Shown here: positions 9,403 through 18,663 of the stretch, piece by piece
Layout of the letters: the number at the start of each line of letters is the position of its first letter
Position numbering within the stretch: position 1 is the first letter of the stretch
Origin: Sphingomonas sp. Leaf407
GTDB taxonomy: Bacteria; Pseudomonadota; Alphaproteobacteria; Sphingomonadales; Sphingomonadaceae
Assembly (NCBI RefSeq): GCF_001425385.1
Contig: NZ_LMQO01000001.1
Span: forward strand, 1,354,501-1,418,500
Direction: 5' to 3'
Length of the DNA: 64,000 nt
Translations under genes and position numbers: made by a program
Notes under the pieces: generated by a model
Database searches by the model: none
Told to the model about the DNA's origin: nothing
What the model saw: the letters and a program-made list of their open reading frames with translations, nothing else

Positions 9403-10696
9403 ACCGGACCGGCGCGACCGGGCGCTGATGCTCGCCGCCACGCTGGCGCGGATGGGCGTCGGCCTGCTGACCTTCATGGTGCTGGCCCGCGCGCTCGGCC
9501 CCGCCGGGTTCGGCGGGTTCGCCGCCGCCGCCGCCTATGCGACGCTGGTGGCGCTTGCGACCGACTATGGCCTCGCCACCTCGGCATTGCGGCTGGCGGC
9601 GGCCGATCCGGCGCGGTCGGGCGAGATCGTCGGCGATGCGCTCAGGACCAAGGCGATACTGGTCGCGCTTGCCTTTCCCGCCGGCGCGGCGCTGACGTTG
9701 TGGACGGTGCCGGCGGGGGATACCGGCGTCTATCTCCTCGTCTTCATCGGCACGCTTGCCTATTCCTTCGCCGATCTGACGTTGGTCGCCGCGCGGGCGC
9801 ACCGCCGCTTCGCCACCGAAGCGGGGCTGGTCGTCACCACCAGCATCGGCATCCTCGCCATCACCGCGACGGTCGCGATGGTGACGCACGACACGCTCGC
9901 CACTGCCGCTGCCTTCGCGCTGACCCGCCTTGCGTATCTGGTCGCTACCCGGTTGCGGCTGCGCGCGCTGTTCCACCGTGACCATCGCCCCGGCCAGCAC
10001 GCTATCCGTGCCACGCTGCGCCAGGCTGCGCCCTATGCCGTCGACAATATCCTGACCGTCCTGACCGGGCAGGTCGACGTGCTGCTGCTCGCGCTGCTGC
10101 TGTCGGCGCACGACCTCGGCATCTATCAGGCGGGCGGGCGGCTGGTGCAGGTGATCGTGCCGTTCGCGGTCGTGCTGTCGAGCGTCCACCTGCCCGCGCT
10201 CTCGGCGAACGCGCTGCGCGGCGACGACGACGCCTTTCGTCGCCAGTCACGCCGGATCACTATCGAGTTCGCGGGCTTCGGGCTGATCGGCGGGATCGGC
10301 TTCGCGCTGCTCGGGCCGTTCGTCACGCGCCACCTCTATGGACCGGCGTTCGATCCGCTGCTGCCGCTGTGGCCGGGGTTCGCCGCCTATGCGATGCTGC
10401 GGTTCGCGGCGGCGGGCTTCGGTATCCAGCTTGCAGCACTCGGCCGGATCGGTCCGCGCATCCTCGTCCAGATCGCGACGCTGTTGGGATATACGATCGC
10501 CATCATCCTGCTGGTGCCGGGGCACGGACTTGGCGTAACGGCATGGGCGCTGGCGGCGATCGGCGGCGGGACGTTCATTGGGCTGGGGGCGGTCCTGTGG
10601 CGGAGCGGCCGGGCGGATCGCGCCGTGGCGGCGGTGCTGCTGATGGTGCCGCCCGTCGCCGGGGGGCTGGCATGGGGGGCGTGGGTCGGGGGATGA
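9389..10696 (+). CDS. Wzx-like oligosaccharide flippase
   Basis: A 435-aa membrane protein of the polysaccharide export (MATE/MVF-like) superfamily with about 12 predicted helices. It begins RALMLAATLARMGVGLLTFMVLARALGPAGFGGF, characteristic of the first flippase helix. It probably flips undecaprenyl-linked repeat units across the inner membrane for the neighbouring polymerase. I chose ATG 9389; ATG 9371 in the same frame would lengthen the overlap with the upstream gene to 32 bases. Its stop overlaps the acetyltransferase start (ATGA). Confidence 0.87.
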   Translation: MRQAEPDRRDRALMLAATLARMGVGLLTFMVLARALGPAGFGGFAAAAAYATLVALATDYGLATSALRLAAADPARSGEIVGDALRTKAILVALAFPAGAALTLWTVPAGDTGVYLLVFIGTLAYSFADLTLVAARAHRRFATEAGLVVTTSIGILAITATVAMVTHDTLATAAAFALTRLAYLVATRLRLRALFHRDHRPGQHAIRATLRQAAPYAVDNILTVLTGQVDVLLLALLLSAHDLGIYQAGGRLVQVIVPFAVVLSSVHLPALSANALRGDDDAFRRQSRRITIEFAGFGLIGGIGFALLGPFVTRHLYGPAFDPLLPLWPGFAAYAMLRFAAAGFGIQLAALGRIGPRILVQIATLLGYTIAIILLVPGHGLGVTAWALAAIGGGTFIGLGAVLWRSGRADRAVAAVLLMVPPVAGGLAWGAWVGG

Positions 10697-11304
10697 GCAT
10701 CGCACGATGGATCGACGATCTGCGCCGTCTCTGGCGTGGCCAGCCGACGCTGGCCGAGCAACTGACCGGCAGCGCGCTGCGTAAGCGGTTCGCGGCACGC
10801 GGCGTCACGGTCGGCCTCTACAGCTACGGCTGTTTCGATCTCGCGCGGGTGCCGCCGGGCGTCACCATCGGGCGTTATTGTTCGGTCGCGTCGGGCGCGC
10901 GGATGTTCCTGCGCAACCATGGGCTCGGCTTTCTCGGTCTCACCCCGTACTTCTACAACGAGGCACTGGGCGTCGTTGACGACAGCACCCTTGCGCCCGC
11001 AACCCTGACCATCGGCGACGATGTCTGGATTGGTCATGACGCGATCCTGCTGCCCGGCGTCGGCAGCGTCGGGCGCGGTGCGGTGATCGGCGCCGGCGCG
11101 GTCGTCACCCGCCCGGTCCCGGCCTATGCCATCGTCGCCGGCAACCCGGCGCGGCTGCTGCGGATGCGCTTCGACGCCGCGACCATCGCCGCGGTCGAGG
11201 CGACCCGCTGGTGGGAGGGCACGCCCGACGACCTGCGCCGGCTGGTCCGCAAGCAGCCCGGCCTTGCGTTCGATCCCGCCCGTTATTTTGCGGGAGGGGC
11301 ATGA
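10693..11304 (+). CDS. Left-handed beta-helix acyltransferase
   Basis: A 203-aa hexapeptide-repeat acetyltransferase. The middle carries repeating I/V-G-x-x turns (VTIGRYCSVASGARM, LTIGDDVWIGHDAILLPGV, VGRGAVIGAGAVVTRPVPAYAIVAGNPARLLRMRF). The C-terminal pattern with the catalytic-type His in IGHDA resembles the CatB/serine-acetyltransferase-like sugar O-acetyltransferases. It probably O-acetylates a sugar of the polysaccharide. The start overlaps the flippase stop and the stop overlaps the pyruvyl transferase start, which indicates coupled translation. Confidence 0.87.
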   Translation: MSIARWIDDLRRLWRGQPTLAEQLTGSALRKRFAARGVTVGLYSYGCFDLARVPPGVTIGRYCSVASGARMFLRNHGLGFLGLTPYFYNEALGVVDDSTLAPATLTIGDDVWIGHDAILLPGVGSVGRGAVIGAGAVVTRPVPAYAIVAGNPARLLRMRFDAATIAAVEATRWWEGTPDDLRRLVRKQPGLAFDPARYFAGGA

Positions 11305-12464
11305 TGGCCCGTCCGCTCCACATCGCGCTGCCATGGCATGCGATTGGCCATGGCAACCTCGGCATCGATGCGCTGACCCTGTCGAATATCGCCATCCTGC
11401 GCGCCGCCGCCACACGGATTGGGCGCGAGGTCCGCTTCACCACGCTTTGCGCCGCGCCGGGTGACGGTGTGGTCCTGCCCGACGACGTGACGATCGGGCC
11501 GATGCCCAGCCCGCGCGCGGCGCTGACCGGGCGTTCGCCGTTCCTGAGCGTACTGCGCGACGCCGATCTGGTGGTCGACATCGGCGAGGGCGATAGCTGG
11601 ACCGACCTGTACGGCGGCCGCCGCTTCGCCTTCCACGCCGGGACCAAGCTCGCCACGCTGGCGCTGGGCAAGCCGCTGGTACTGGCCCCGCAGACGATCG
11701 GCCCTTTCGCCTCGCCATGGCGGCGGCGGCTGGCCGATACGATCATGCGCCGCGCGCGGGCGGTCTATGCGCGCGATACGCTCTCGGCCGGGTATCTCGC
11801 CGGTCGTGGTCTGGCTTGCGAGACGGGCACGTTCATCGACGTCGCCTTCCGCCTGCCTTTCGCCCGTCCCGTCCGCAGCGATGGCGCGCCGCGCGTCGGG
11901 CTGAACGTCTCGGGCCTGCTCTATCGTGGCGGCTATCGCGGCGGCAATGATTTCGCGCTGACGCTCGACTATGCCGCGCTCACCCACCGGCTGATCGAGC
12001 ATTGGCTGGCGGCGGGGGTGGAAATTCATCTGATCCCGCATGTCGCTGCGCCGGCTGGCAACGACGATGATGTCAGCCTCATCGTGCCGCTGAAAGCACG
12101 CTATCCGGCGATCGTCGCGCCGCCGCGCTTCACCGATGCCAGCGCCGCCAAGTCGTGGATGGCGGGGCTGGATTTCGTGGTCGGCGGGCGGATGCACGCC
12201 TGCATCGGTGCGTTTTCGGCCGGGGTGCCGGTGGTGCCGATCGCCTATAGCCGCAAGTTCAACGGGCTGTTCGGCACGCTCGGCTATCCGCATTTCGTCG
12301 ACGGCCGCGTAGCCGATACCGACCACGCCTTTACCACGATCCTCGCCGGCTTTGCCGGGCGCGACGCGCTGGCCGCCGCGATCCGGCCCGGCCTCACGCT
12401 GGCCGCCGAGCGGCTCGACGCCTATGAGGCGCGACTGGCGGTGATCCTCGGCGAACTGCCATGA
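11301..12464 (+). CDS. Polysaccharide pyruvyl transferase family protein
   Basis: A 387-aa protein of the WcaK/CsaB-type family. It opens with PWHAIGHGNLGIDALTLSNIA, the glycine-rich start of the fold. It continues with VDIGEGDSWTDLYGGRRF, APQTIGPF (the conserved QTIGP) and the C-terminal VVGGRMHACIGAFSAGVPVVPIAYSRKF. Family members move a pyruvyl group from phosphoenolpyruvate onto a sugar, making an acidic ketal. Two adjacent ATG codons (11301, 11304) follow GGGAGGGG. It is coupled by overlap to the FrhB-like gene downstream, an association also seen in other surface-polysaccharide loci. Confidence 0.85.
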   Translation: MMARPLHIALPWHAIGHGNLGIDALTLSNIAILRAAATRIGREVRFTTLCAAPGDGVVLPDDVTIGPMPSPRAALTGRSPFLSVLRDADLVVDIGEGDSWTDLYGGRRFAFHAGTKLATLALGKPLVLAPQTIGPFASPWRRRLADTIMRRARAVYARDTLSAGYLAGRGLACETGTFIDVAFRLPFARPVRSDGAPRVGLNVSGLLYRGGYRGGNDFALTLDYAALTHRLIEHWLAAGVEIHLIPHVAAPAGNDDDVSLIVPLKARYPAIVAPPRFTDASAAKSWMAGLDFVVGGRMHACIGAFSAGVPVVPIAYSRKFNGLFGTLGYPHFVDGRVADTDHAFTTILAGFAGRDALAAAIRPGLTLAAERLDAYEARLAVILGELP

Positions 12465-13666
12465 GCAGCATCGATGCGATCGTCGGGAGCGGGCTGTGTA
12501 CCGGTTGCGGCGGCTGCGTCGCGGCGATCGATACGCCGGGGCTGGCGATGGCGTTCGATCCCGCCGGCTTTCTCCGCCCGACCGTCGTGCCGCTCGCGCC
12601 GGCGCAGTGTGCCACGCTCGACCGGGTTTGTGCCGGACGAGCGCTGTCGCACGACCCGCGCCCGGCCGATTATCACCCGCTATGGGGACCGATCCGCGCG
12701 CTGGCGACCGGCCATGCGACCGATCCCGAGGTGCGTTTTCGCGGGTCGTCGGGCGGGGTGCTGTCGGCGCTGGCGATCCATCTGGTGGCAAGCGGCGCGG
12801 TCGATTTCGTCCTCGCCACCGCCGCCGATCCCGACGATCCGATCGGCAACCGCACCGCGCCGCGCGACGACCGCGACGCGATCCTCGCCGCCGCCGGGTC
12901 GCGCTATGCGCCGTCCGCGCCGCTCGCCGATCTCGAACGGCATCTGGCCGCCGGGCGTCGCTTCGCGTTCATCGGCAAGCCGTGCGACGTCGCGACCTTG
13001 CGCCGCATGGCCACCCGCGACCCGCGCATCGACCGGCTGATCCCGGTGATGTTCGCCTTCTTCTGCGCCGGTGTCCCCAGCCGGCGGGGCACGCAGGCCG
13101 TCCTCGCGGCGCTGGACGTCGCGAAAGAAGCGGTGGCGCGCTTCCAGTATCGCGGTGACGGCTGGCCCGGCCTGACCCGCGCCCGCCGCCACGACGGCAG
13201 CGAGGCGAGCATGACCTATGCCGAAAGCTGGGGTGGCATCCTCAACCAGCATCTCCAGTTCCGTTGCAAGATCTGCCCCGACGGCACCGGCGAGTTCGCC
13301 GACATCGCCTGCGCCGATGCATGGGTCGGCGATTCGGGCTATCCCGATTTTTCGGAACGCGATGGCCGCAGCCTGATCGTCGCGCGCACCGCCACCGGTG
13401 TGGCGCTGCTGGCGCAGGCGGTGGCCGCCGGCACGGTCGCGACCGAAGCGCTGGATGTGCGCGAGATCGCGCGGATGCAGCCCTATCAGGCGACGCGCAA
13501 ACGCAATGCGCTGGTGCGCAGCGTGGCACTCTGGGCGGCGCGTGGCCGGGGGCCGCGCTTCGCCCGCTTGGCGCTGCTCCGGCTGACGCTGTCGACATCG
13601 CCGCTCGAACTGGTGCGCAACCTGATCGGCACCTTCCGCCGAGCGCGTCGCGGGCAACCGGGCTGA
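12461..13666 (+). CDS. FrhB-like (F420 hydrogenase/dehydrogenase beta-type) Fe-S protein
   Basis: A 401-aa protein with a ferredoxin-like N terminus (SGLCTGCGGCVAAI, residues about 10-23). A body typical of the coenzyme F420 hydrogenase/dehydrogenase beta-subunit family follows: FRGSSGGVLSALAIHL, FIGKPCDVATLRR, FFCAGVPS, and the cysteine pair RCKICPDG with CADAWVGD near 268-288. The family binds flavin and iron-sulfur clusters and moves electrons. Sphingomonads are not known to make F420, so the partner and reaction here are unknown. A reductive or radical-free redox step on a sugar is only inference from the operon context. Confidence 0.82.
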   Translation: MSSIDAIVGSGLCTGCGGCVAAIDTPGLAMAFDPAGFLRPTVVPLAPAQCATLDRVCAGRALSHDPRPADYHPLWGPIRALATGHATDPEVRFRGSSGGVLSALAIHLVASGAVDFVLATAADPDDPIGNRTAPRDDRDAILAAAGSRYAPSAPLADLERHLAAGRRFAFIGKPCDVATLRRMATRDPRIDRLIPVMFAFFCAGVPSRRGTQAVLAALDVAKEAVARFQYRGDGWPGLTRARRHDGSEASMTYAESWGGILNQHLQFRCKICPDGTGEFADIACADAWVGDSGYPDFSERDGRSLIVARTATGVALLAQAVAAGTVATEALDVREIARMQPYQATRKRNALVRSVALWAARGRGPRFARLALLRLTLSTSPLELVRNLIGTFRRARRGQPG

Positions 13667-14673
13667 TGATGGTCCCGGTCATCCTCGTCAACTGGAACGG
13701 CTGGCGCGACAGCATCGCCTGCATCCGCGCCTGTCTCGCGCTCGATCATCCCGCGCGCATTGTGGTGTGCGACAACGCCTCGCACGACGGATCGGTCGAG
13801 CGGATCGCCGCATGGGCACGCGGCGAAACCCCCACCCCCGACGTGCCCGACAGTCCGGTGTCGCTCAGCGAGCGTCGCCCGCATGGGGTGGCGATCCTCG
13901 ACCGGGCCGCCGCCGAACGGGGCGAGGGCGGCGATGCCGAGCTGCTGCTGATCCGCACCGGCGGCAACCTCGGCTTCGCCGGCGGCAACAATGTCGGCCT
14001 GCGCTGGGCACTGACGCGCGGCTGCACCCATGCGTGGCTGCTCAACAACGACACCGTCGTGGCCGCAGACGCGCTGGGCGCGCTGGTCCGTCTTGCCGAC
14101 AGCGATCCCGCGATCGGCCTCGTCGGATCGGTGCTGGTCGAATATCACCGCCCCGGCCGGCTACAGGGCTATGCCGGCGCGCTCGACCTGCGCAGCTTCA
14201 AGGGGCGACATCTCGGCATCGGTGTCGCCGCATCGGACCCGGCGGCGGCGATGCTGGTCGATCCGGTTCGGCCACACGAACGCTGCTACCCGATCGGCGC
14301 GTCGATGCTCGTCACCGCCGCTTTCCTGCGCGATGTCGGGCTGATGGAGGAGCGCTATTTCCTCTATTATGAAGAAGCCGACTGGGCATTGCGCGGCCAT
14401 CCGCGCTACCGCGTCGCCATCGCCGCCGACAGCATCGTGTATCACAAGATCGGCGCATCCGCCGGATCGACGCCGCAGGGGCTGTCCGCACAGTCGACCG
14501 GCTTCCTCTATCGCAGCCGCCTCGCCTGCGCGCGCCGGTTCGCGCAGCGCCGCGTGCCATGGGTCGCCGCCTGCATCCTGAGCGAAGCCGGTCGCGCGCT
14601 GCTGCGCGGCCGGACCGGGCGGGCGATCGGTGCCGTGCGGGCGCTGACCGGCCGGGTGCGGGCGCCGCGCTGA
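13666..14673 (+). CDS. GT-A glycosyltransferase (family 2)
   Basis: A 335-aa family 2 transferase. The start VPVILVNWNGWRDSIACI and the nucleotide-binding VCDNASHDGS are classic. GNLGFAGGNNVGLRWAL and the DxD-equivalent LLNNDTVV follow, with YFLYYEEADWALR as the acceptor-site ED motif. These features resemble rhamnosyl-type GT2 enzymes that build O-antigens. The gene starts within the previous stop (TGATG), with two successive ATG codons at 13666 and 13669. The C terminus is arginine-rich and may touch the membrane. Confidence 0.88.
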   Translation: MMVPVILVNWNGWRDSIACIRACLALDHPARIVVCDNASHDGSVERIAAWARGETPTPDVPDSPVSLSERRPHGVAILDRAAAERGEGGDAELLLIRTGGNLGFAGGNNVGLRWALTRGCTHAWLLNNDTVVAADALGALVRLADSDPAIGLVGSVLVEYHRPGRLQGYAGALDLRSFKGRHLGIGVAASDPAAAMLVDPVRPHERCYPIGASMLVTAAFLRDVGLMEERYFLYYEEADWALRGHPRYRVAIAADSIVYHKIGASAGSTPQGLSAQSTGFLYRSRLACARRFAQRRVPWVAACILSEAGRALLRGRTGRAIGAVRALTGRVRAPR

Positions 14674-15887
14674 TGCGGATCGTTGCGCTGTTTCAGGAAT
14701 TTCCGTTTCCCGCCAACAACGGCATGCGATCGGACATTTCGCGCCGGCTCGCGACGCTCCACGCTTTGGGGCATGAGGTCCACGCCATCGCATGGACCGG
14801 CGGCCGGCTCGATCCGGTGCTGCGCGACGCGGACGTGGCGGCGGCGGCGCGGCGCACCGCCTCGCTGGAGGTGCTGCCGATCGACCGGGGCTGGCGGCGG
14901 GTCGCCAACCTTGCCCGTTTCCCGTCGCAGGTCGCCGGGCGCTGGCCGACCGCAGGGGATCGCCACGCGCTGCTCGACCGGTTGCGGGCGCGGGTGGCGG
15001 CACCCGACTGTGTCTGGGTCGACGGCATCCACGCCGGGGCGCTCGGCCGCTGGCTGGCACGGGCATTGGGGGTGCCGCTGCTCTATCGCTCACACAATAT
15101 CGAGCACCGCTATCTTGCCGAACAGGCGCGGCTGGCGCGCGGCCGGACCCGCTGGCGCATCGCCGCCAATGTGCTGGGGATGCGCCGGTTCGAAACCGCG
15201 CTGCAACGCGATGCCGCGCAGGTGTTCGAGATTTCGGCCGACGACCGCGACTGGTGGCGTGGCCGGGGCATCGCGCACAATCGCTGGCTGCCGCCGCAGC
15301 CCGACCCGATGATCGCCAGCCATAGTGCCGATGGCTCGCGCAGCATCGACCTGTTCTTCGTCGGCAGCCTGTCGAGCCCCAATAATCAGGCGGGGCTGGC
15401 GTGGTATCTGGGCCATGTCCACCCGCTCGTCCGCGACGCGCTGCCCGATGTACGGGTAGTGATCGCCGGCCGCTCGCCGCCGTCCGCGCTGCTGGGCCAA
15501 CTGGGCGATGCGGGAATCGACACCCTGCCCGATCCGGCGGCGGTCGCGCCGCTGGTCGGGCGGGCGCATGTGTTGATGAACCCGATCCACCACGGCAGCG
15601 GCGTCAACATCAAGACGATCGACATGCTGGCGAGCGGTCGCCCGGTCGTCACGACCGCCAAGGGCGCGCGCGGCCTGCCGCCCGCCGTCGTCGATCACCT
15701 GATCCTCGCCGACGACCCGTCAGGCTTCGCCGCCGCGCTGGTGGCCGCGATCCGTGCGGCCCGCAGCGGAGAACGACCCCACGACCGCCGCGCGCTGATC
15801 GAAACCCATTTCGGCCACGCCACCATCGCGCGGGCACTGGCCGAGGGGATGGCCGCGCTCAGTCCGCGCCGAACACGTCGCGGGTAA
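14673..15887 (+). CDS. Glycosyltransferase family 4-like protein
   Basis: A 404-aa GT-B protein. The N terminus [25 protein letters not shown] matches the sugar-transferase opening with a conserved glycine/asparagine loop. [32 protein letters not shown] and [25 protein letters not shown] define the donor-binding half. The start overlaps the preceding stop (TGATG). The last 29 bases overlap the 3' end of the convergent UDP-sugar dehydrogenase gene, so it closes the operon. Donor and acceptor are unknown. Confidence 0.87.
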   Translation: MRIVALFQEFPFPANNGMRSDISRRLATLHALGHEVHAIAWTGGRLDPVLRDADVAAAARRTASLEVLPIDRGWRRVANLARFPSQVAGRWPTAGDRHALLDRLRARVAAPDCVWVDGIHAGALGRWLARALGVPLLYRSHNIEHRYLAEQARLARGRTRWRIAANVLGMRRFETALQRDAAQVFEISADDRDWWRGRGIAHNRWLPPQPDPMIASHSADGSRSIDLFFVGSLSSPNNQAGLAWYLGHVHPLVRDALPDVRVVIAGRSPPSALLGQLGDAGIDTLPDPAAVAPLVGRAHVLMNPIHHGSGVNIKTIDMLASGRPVVTTAKGARGLPPAVVDHLILADDPSGFAAALVAAIRAARSGERPHDRRALIETHFGHATIARALAEGMAALSPRRTRRG

Positions 15888-17025
15888 AGACCTTGGCGGC
15901 GACATCGGCCAGCTCGGGGTCGTTGCGATTGGCGATGATGACGTCGCACGCGTCCTTGAACCCCGCCAGATCGCGGACGACGCGCGACCCGAAGAACTGG
16001 TCGTCGGCCAGCGTCGGTTCGTAGACGACGACCTCGATCCCCTTCGCCTTGATCCGCTTCATGATCCCCTGGATCGACGACTGGCGGAAATTGTCCGATC
16101 CCGCCTTCATCGTCAGGCGGAAGATACCGACCTTGCCCGGCTTGCGGGCAAGAATCTGGTCGGCGAGGAAATCCTTGCGTGTCCGGTTGGCGTCGACGAT
16201 CGCGCGGATCAAATTCTGCGGCACCTCGGAATAATTGGCGAGGAGCTGCTTGGTGTCCTTGGGCAAACAATAGCCGCCATAGCCGAAGCTCGGGTTGTTG
16301 TAGTGCATGCCGACCCGCGGATCGAGGCCGACCCCCTCGATGATCTGCCGCGTGTCGAGCCCGCCGGCGATCGCATAGCTGTCGAGTTCGTTGAAGAAGG
16401 CGACCCGCATCGCGAGATAGGTGTTGGCGAACAGCTTGATCGCCTCGGCCTCGCGCGAATCGGTGAACAGCACCGGGATGTCGGTCTTTTCGGCCCCCTC
16501 GACCAGCAGGTCGGCGAAGATTTTCGCGCGCTGCGAGCGTTCGCCGACGATGATCCGCGACGGGTGGAGATTGTCGTGCAGCGCGCGCCCTTCGCGCAGG
16601 AATTCGGGGCTGAAGATCACCTGCGGCGCGTTCAGCCGCGCGCGCACATCGTCGACGAAGCCGACCGGCACGGTCGACTTGACGACGATCGTGGCTTGCG
16701 GAGCGGTCCGGCTCGCCAGCGCGATGACGTCCTCGACTGAGGTCGTGTTGAACTTGTTGGTCTGCTCGTCATAGTTGGTCGGCGTCGCGACGATCACATA
16801 GTCCGCGCCGGCCAGCGCCGCCTGTCCGTCGAGCGTCGCGGTCAGGTCGAGCGGACGGTCGCGCAGGAATTCGTCCAGTTCCTTGTCGATGATCGGCGAC
16901 TGGCGCGCCTCGACCAGCGCGACCCGCTCGGCCGAAATGTCGACCGCGACGACATGGTGGTGCTGTGCCAGCAGCACCGCGTTCGACATGCCGACATAGC
17001 CCAGCCCGAAAACGACGATCTTCAT
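15859..17025 (-). CDS. ugd: UDP-glucose 6-dehydrogenase family protein
   Basis: A 388-aa nucleotide-sugar dehydrogenase. A Rossmann start [16 protein letters not shown] binds NAD. The active site is [15 protein letters not shown] with the thioester cysteine at residue 253, and KSTVPVGF and [14 protein letters not shown] are also conserved. The two-step oxidation of UDP-glucose (or a related sugar) to the uronate would feed the adjacent polysaccharide operon. The gene converges with the last glycosyltransferase and overlaps it by 29 bases. At 388 aa it is a short member of the family, similar to the Ugd form of enteric bacteria. Donor specificity is inferred. Confidence 0.88.
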   Translation of the reverse strand: MKIVVFGLGYVGMSNAVLLAQHHHVVAVDISAERVALVEARQSPIIDKELDEFLRDRPLDLTATLDGQAALAGADYVIVATPTNYDEQTNKFNTTSVEDVIALASRTAPQATIVVKSTVPVGFVDDVRARLNAPQVIFSPEFLREGRALHDNLHPSRIIVGERSQRAKIFADLLVEGAEKTDIPVLFTDSREAEAIKLFANTYLAMRVAFFNELDSYAIAGGLDTRQIIEGVGLDPRVGMHYNNPSFGYGGYCLPKDTKQLLANYSEVPQNLIRAIVDANRTRKDFLADQILARKPGKVGIFRLTMKAGSDNFRQSSIQGIMKRIKAKGIEVVVYEPTLADDQFFGSRVVRDLAGFKDACDVIIANRNDPELADVAAKVFTRDVFGAD

Positions 17026-17098
17026 GCGCGTGTCCCGTATGTCGCCGGCTGACCCGGCCGCGTTCGCTTAGGGTCTGTGATGCCGTGCTGCAAACAGC

Positions 17099-17133
17099 AA
17101 AAAGCCGCCGGTCCGGTGGGACCGACGGCTTTT
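17099..17133 (-). terminator. Rho-independent terminator of tRNA-Val
   Basis: On the minus strand AAAAGCCG pairs with CGGCTTTT (17100-17107 with 17126-17133), with an inner GGTCC/GGACC stem and a short loop, ending in a run of five T. It lies five bases past the tRNA 3' end and before the ugd start. Confidence 0.8.
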
Positions 17134-17138
17134 CGAAA

Positions 17139-17213
17139 TGGTGGGCGCGGCAAGGATTGAACTTGCGACCCCTGCGATGTCAACACAGTGCTCTACCACT
17201 GAGCTACGCGCCC
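17139..17213 (-). tRNA. tRNA-Val (anticodon GAC)
   Basis: A 75-base tRNA on the minus strand. The acceptor stem GGGCGCG/CGCGCCC is followed by A73 and an encoded CCA (plus-strand TGG at 17139-17141). The D arm contains GCTCAGTGGTAGAGC. The anticodon stem CTGTG/CGCAG holds the loop TTGACAT with anticodon GAC. The T arm contains GTTCAATCC. It stands alone between ugd and cpdR with its own promoter and terminator. Confidence 0.96.
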
Positions 17214-17254
17214 GGCGCTGTTCCCCGTAAGGGGAGAGCGAAACCGGAGTGGCG

Positions 17255-17283
17255 CTGTTAGCGGCGTCGTTTCGGGCTGACAA
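17255..17283 (-). promoter_or_regulatory. Predicted sigma-70 promoter of tRNA-Val
   Basis: On the minus strand TTGTCA (17278-17283) and TAACAG (17255-17260) are separated by exactly 17 bases. This places the start of transcription near 17248, about 35 bases before the mature tRNA. Confidence 0.55.
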
Positions 17284-17287
17284 GAGC

Positions 17288-17665
17288 CTAATTGCCCGCA
17301 GGCAATTTTTCTCCCTCGAACATCCGGTCGACCTCGGCCACCAGCTCGCGCAGGTGGAACGGCTTGGACAGGATGCGCGCCTGCGGCACCGTCTTGCCGG
17401 CCTTCAGCGTGACGGCGGCGAAGCCGGTGATAAACATGACGCGCAGGTCGGGCGCGATCTCGCCGGCGCGCTGCGCCAGTTCGATGCCGTCCATCTCGGG
17501 CATGACGATGTCGGTCAGCAGCAGGTCGAACGGCTCGCGCTCCAGCAGCGGCACCGCCGCCGTACCGCGATCAACCGCGCTGACATGATAGCCGGCACGT
17601 TCCAGCGCGCGCGCCAGATACTCGCGCATCACCTGATCGTCCTCGGCCAGCAGAATTTTGAACAT
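17288..17665 (-). CDS. cpdR: CpdR-like single-domain response regulator
   Basis: A 125-aa stand-alone receiver domain. Acidic pocket D9/D10, phospho-acceptor D52 (LLTDIVMPEMDG) and K101 (LSKPFHL) are present. The stretch MFITGFAAVTLKAG is the hallmark of CpdR. In Caulobacter unphosphorylated CpdR primes the ClpXP protease for cell-cycle substrates and is phosphorylated through ChpT. AGGGG lies five bases before ATG 17665. It is divergent from the N-formylglutamate amidohydrolase-like gene, a neighbour also found beside cpdR in other alphaproteobacteria. sspB, another ClpXP adaptor, lies 11 kb away. Confidence 0.9.
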   Translation of the reverse strand: MFKILLAEDDQVMREYLARALERAGYHVSAVDRGTAAVPLLEREPFDLLLTDIVMPEMDGIELAQRAGEIAPDLRVMFITGFAAVTLKAGKTVPQARILSKPFHLRELVAEVDRMFEGEKLPAGN

Positions 17666-17767
17666 GGGCACCCCTTGGCCGTCATGGCTCCGCATATGCC
17701 GGGAGCGGTTAAGAAATTCCAGACGTCCCGCCTCGACACACCGGGGACGACATGGTCTGTGGCAAAA

Positions 17768-18616
17768 ATGGACACCGCCCCGCCCCCGTTCCATCGCTTC
17801 GGCATGGGTCCGCCACGGTCGCCGGTGGTCGTATCGGTGCCGCACGCCGGGCGATATTATCCTCAAGCGCTCGCCGATCTCGTCAGCGTGCCGATGGCCG
17901 CGCTGGTCCCGCTGGAGGACCGCCACGTCGATGCCGTCGCCCATGCCGCGCGGGGGGACGAAACGATGCTCGTCGCCAGCCATGCCCGGGCATGGATCGA
18001 CCTCAACCGCTCGCCCGACGCCGATCGCGATCCGTGGATCGACGAGGGCGCCCGCCCGGCCGCCCTCGCCCGGTCGGACAAGGTGAAGAGCGGCATCGGC
18101 CTGATCCCACGCCGCGCCGGCGGTGCCGACAATATGTGGCGGCGCAAGCTGACCGACGCGGAAGTGCGGGCGCGGATCGTCGAAACCCATGCGCCGTATC
18201 ATGCAGCACTCGGGCAGGCGCTCGCCGCCGCCCGCGCGGCGTTCGGTACGGCGATCCTGCTCGACCTGCATTCGATGCCGCCGCTCCCCGGCCCCGATCC
18301 GGCGCAGGTCGTGCTCGGCGACCGGTTCGGGCGAAGCTGCCCCGGCCATGTCACCGCGCGAATCGCCGGGGTTGTGCGGGGCCACGGGTGCCCGGTCGCG
18401 ATCGACCGGCCCTATGCCGGCGGCCACATTCTCGACGCCCATGCCGATCCGCGCGGCGGCGTCTATGCGCTCCAGCTCGAACTCGACCGGACGCTGTATC
18501 TCGATGCGACGCTCGATCAGCCGGGCGAGGGGCTGGCCCGCACCGCGAAGACGGTTCGCGCCGTGCTCGACACGCTGGCGACGCTTGCCGATCCGCTCCG
18601 CCGCGCTGCGGAATAA
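17768..18616 (+). CDS. N-formylglutamate amidohydrolase family protein
   Basis: A 282-aa HutG-like hydrolase. Metal and active-site motifs are VVVSVPHAGRYYP near the start, LEDRHVD, ARAWIDLNRS, ILLDLHSMPP in the middle and RPYAGGHI with LQLELDRTLYLD at the end. Family members release formate from N-formylglutamate in histidine breakdown, but many homologues next to cpdR are untested. It is divergent from cpdR with about 100 bases between, so the two could share a control region. Confidence 0.85.
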   Translation: MDTAPPPFHRFGMGPPRSPVVVSVPHAGRYYPQALADLVSVPMAALVPLEDRHVDAVAHAARGDETMLVASHARAWIDLNRSPDADRDPWIDEGARPAALARSDKVKSGIGLIPRRAGGADNMWRRKLTDAEVRARIVETHAPYHAALGQALAAARAAFGTAILLDLHSMPPLPGPDPAQVVLGDRFGRSCPGHVTARIAGVVRGHGCPVAIDRPYAGGHILDAHADPRGGVYALQLELDRTLYLDATLDQPGEGLARTAKTVRAVLDTLATLADPLRRAAE

Positions 18617-18622
18617 GCACAT

Positions 18623-18656
18623 AAAAAAACCACCCCGTGCATGAAGCACGGAGTGG
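18623..18656 (-). terminator. Rho-independent terminator of the candidate sRNA
   Basis: On the minus strand CCACTCCGTGC pairs with GCACGGGGTGG around a five-base loop, with one mismatch, and is followed by seven T (18623-18629 on the opposite strand). Confidence 0.8.
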
Positions 18657-18663
18657 CCAAGGT

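Noticed and set aside
12461..13666. Evidence for F420-dependent metabolism
   Set aside because: An FrhB-like domain alone is not enough; no F420 synthesis gene is in the window and the context is polysaccharide.
5136..17025. Prophage or genomic island
   Set aside because: No integrase, transposase, attachment repeat or tRNA junction; base composition looks like the rest of the window.
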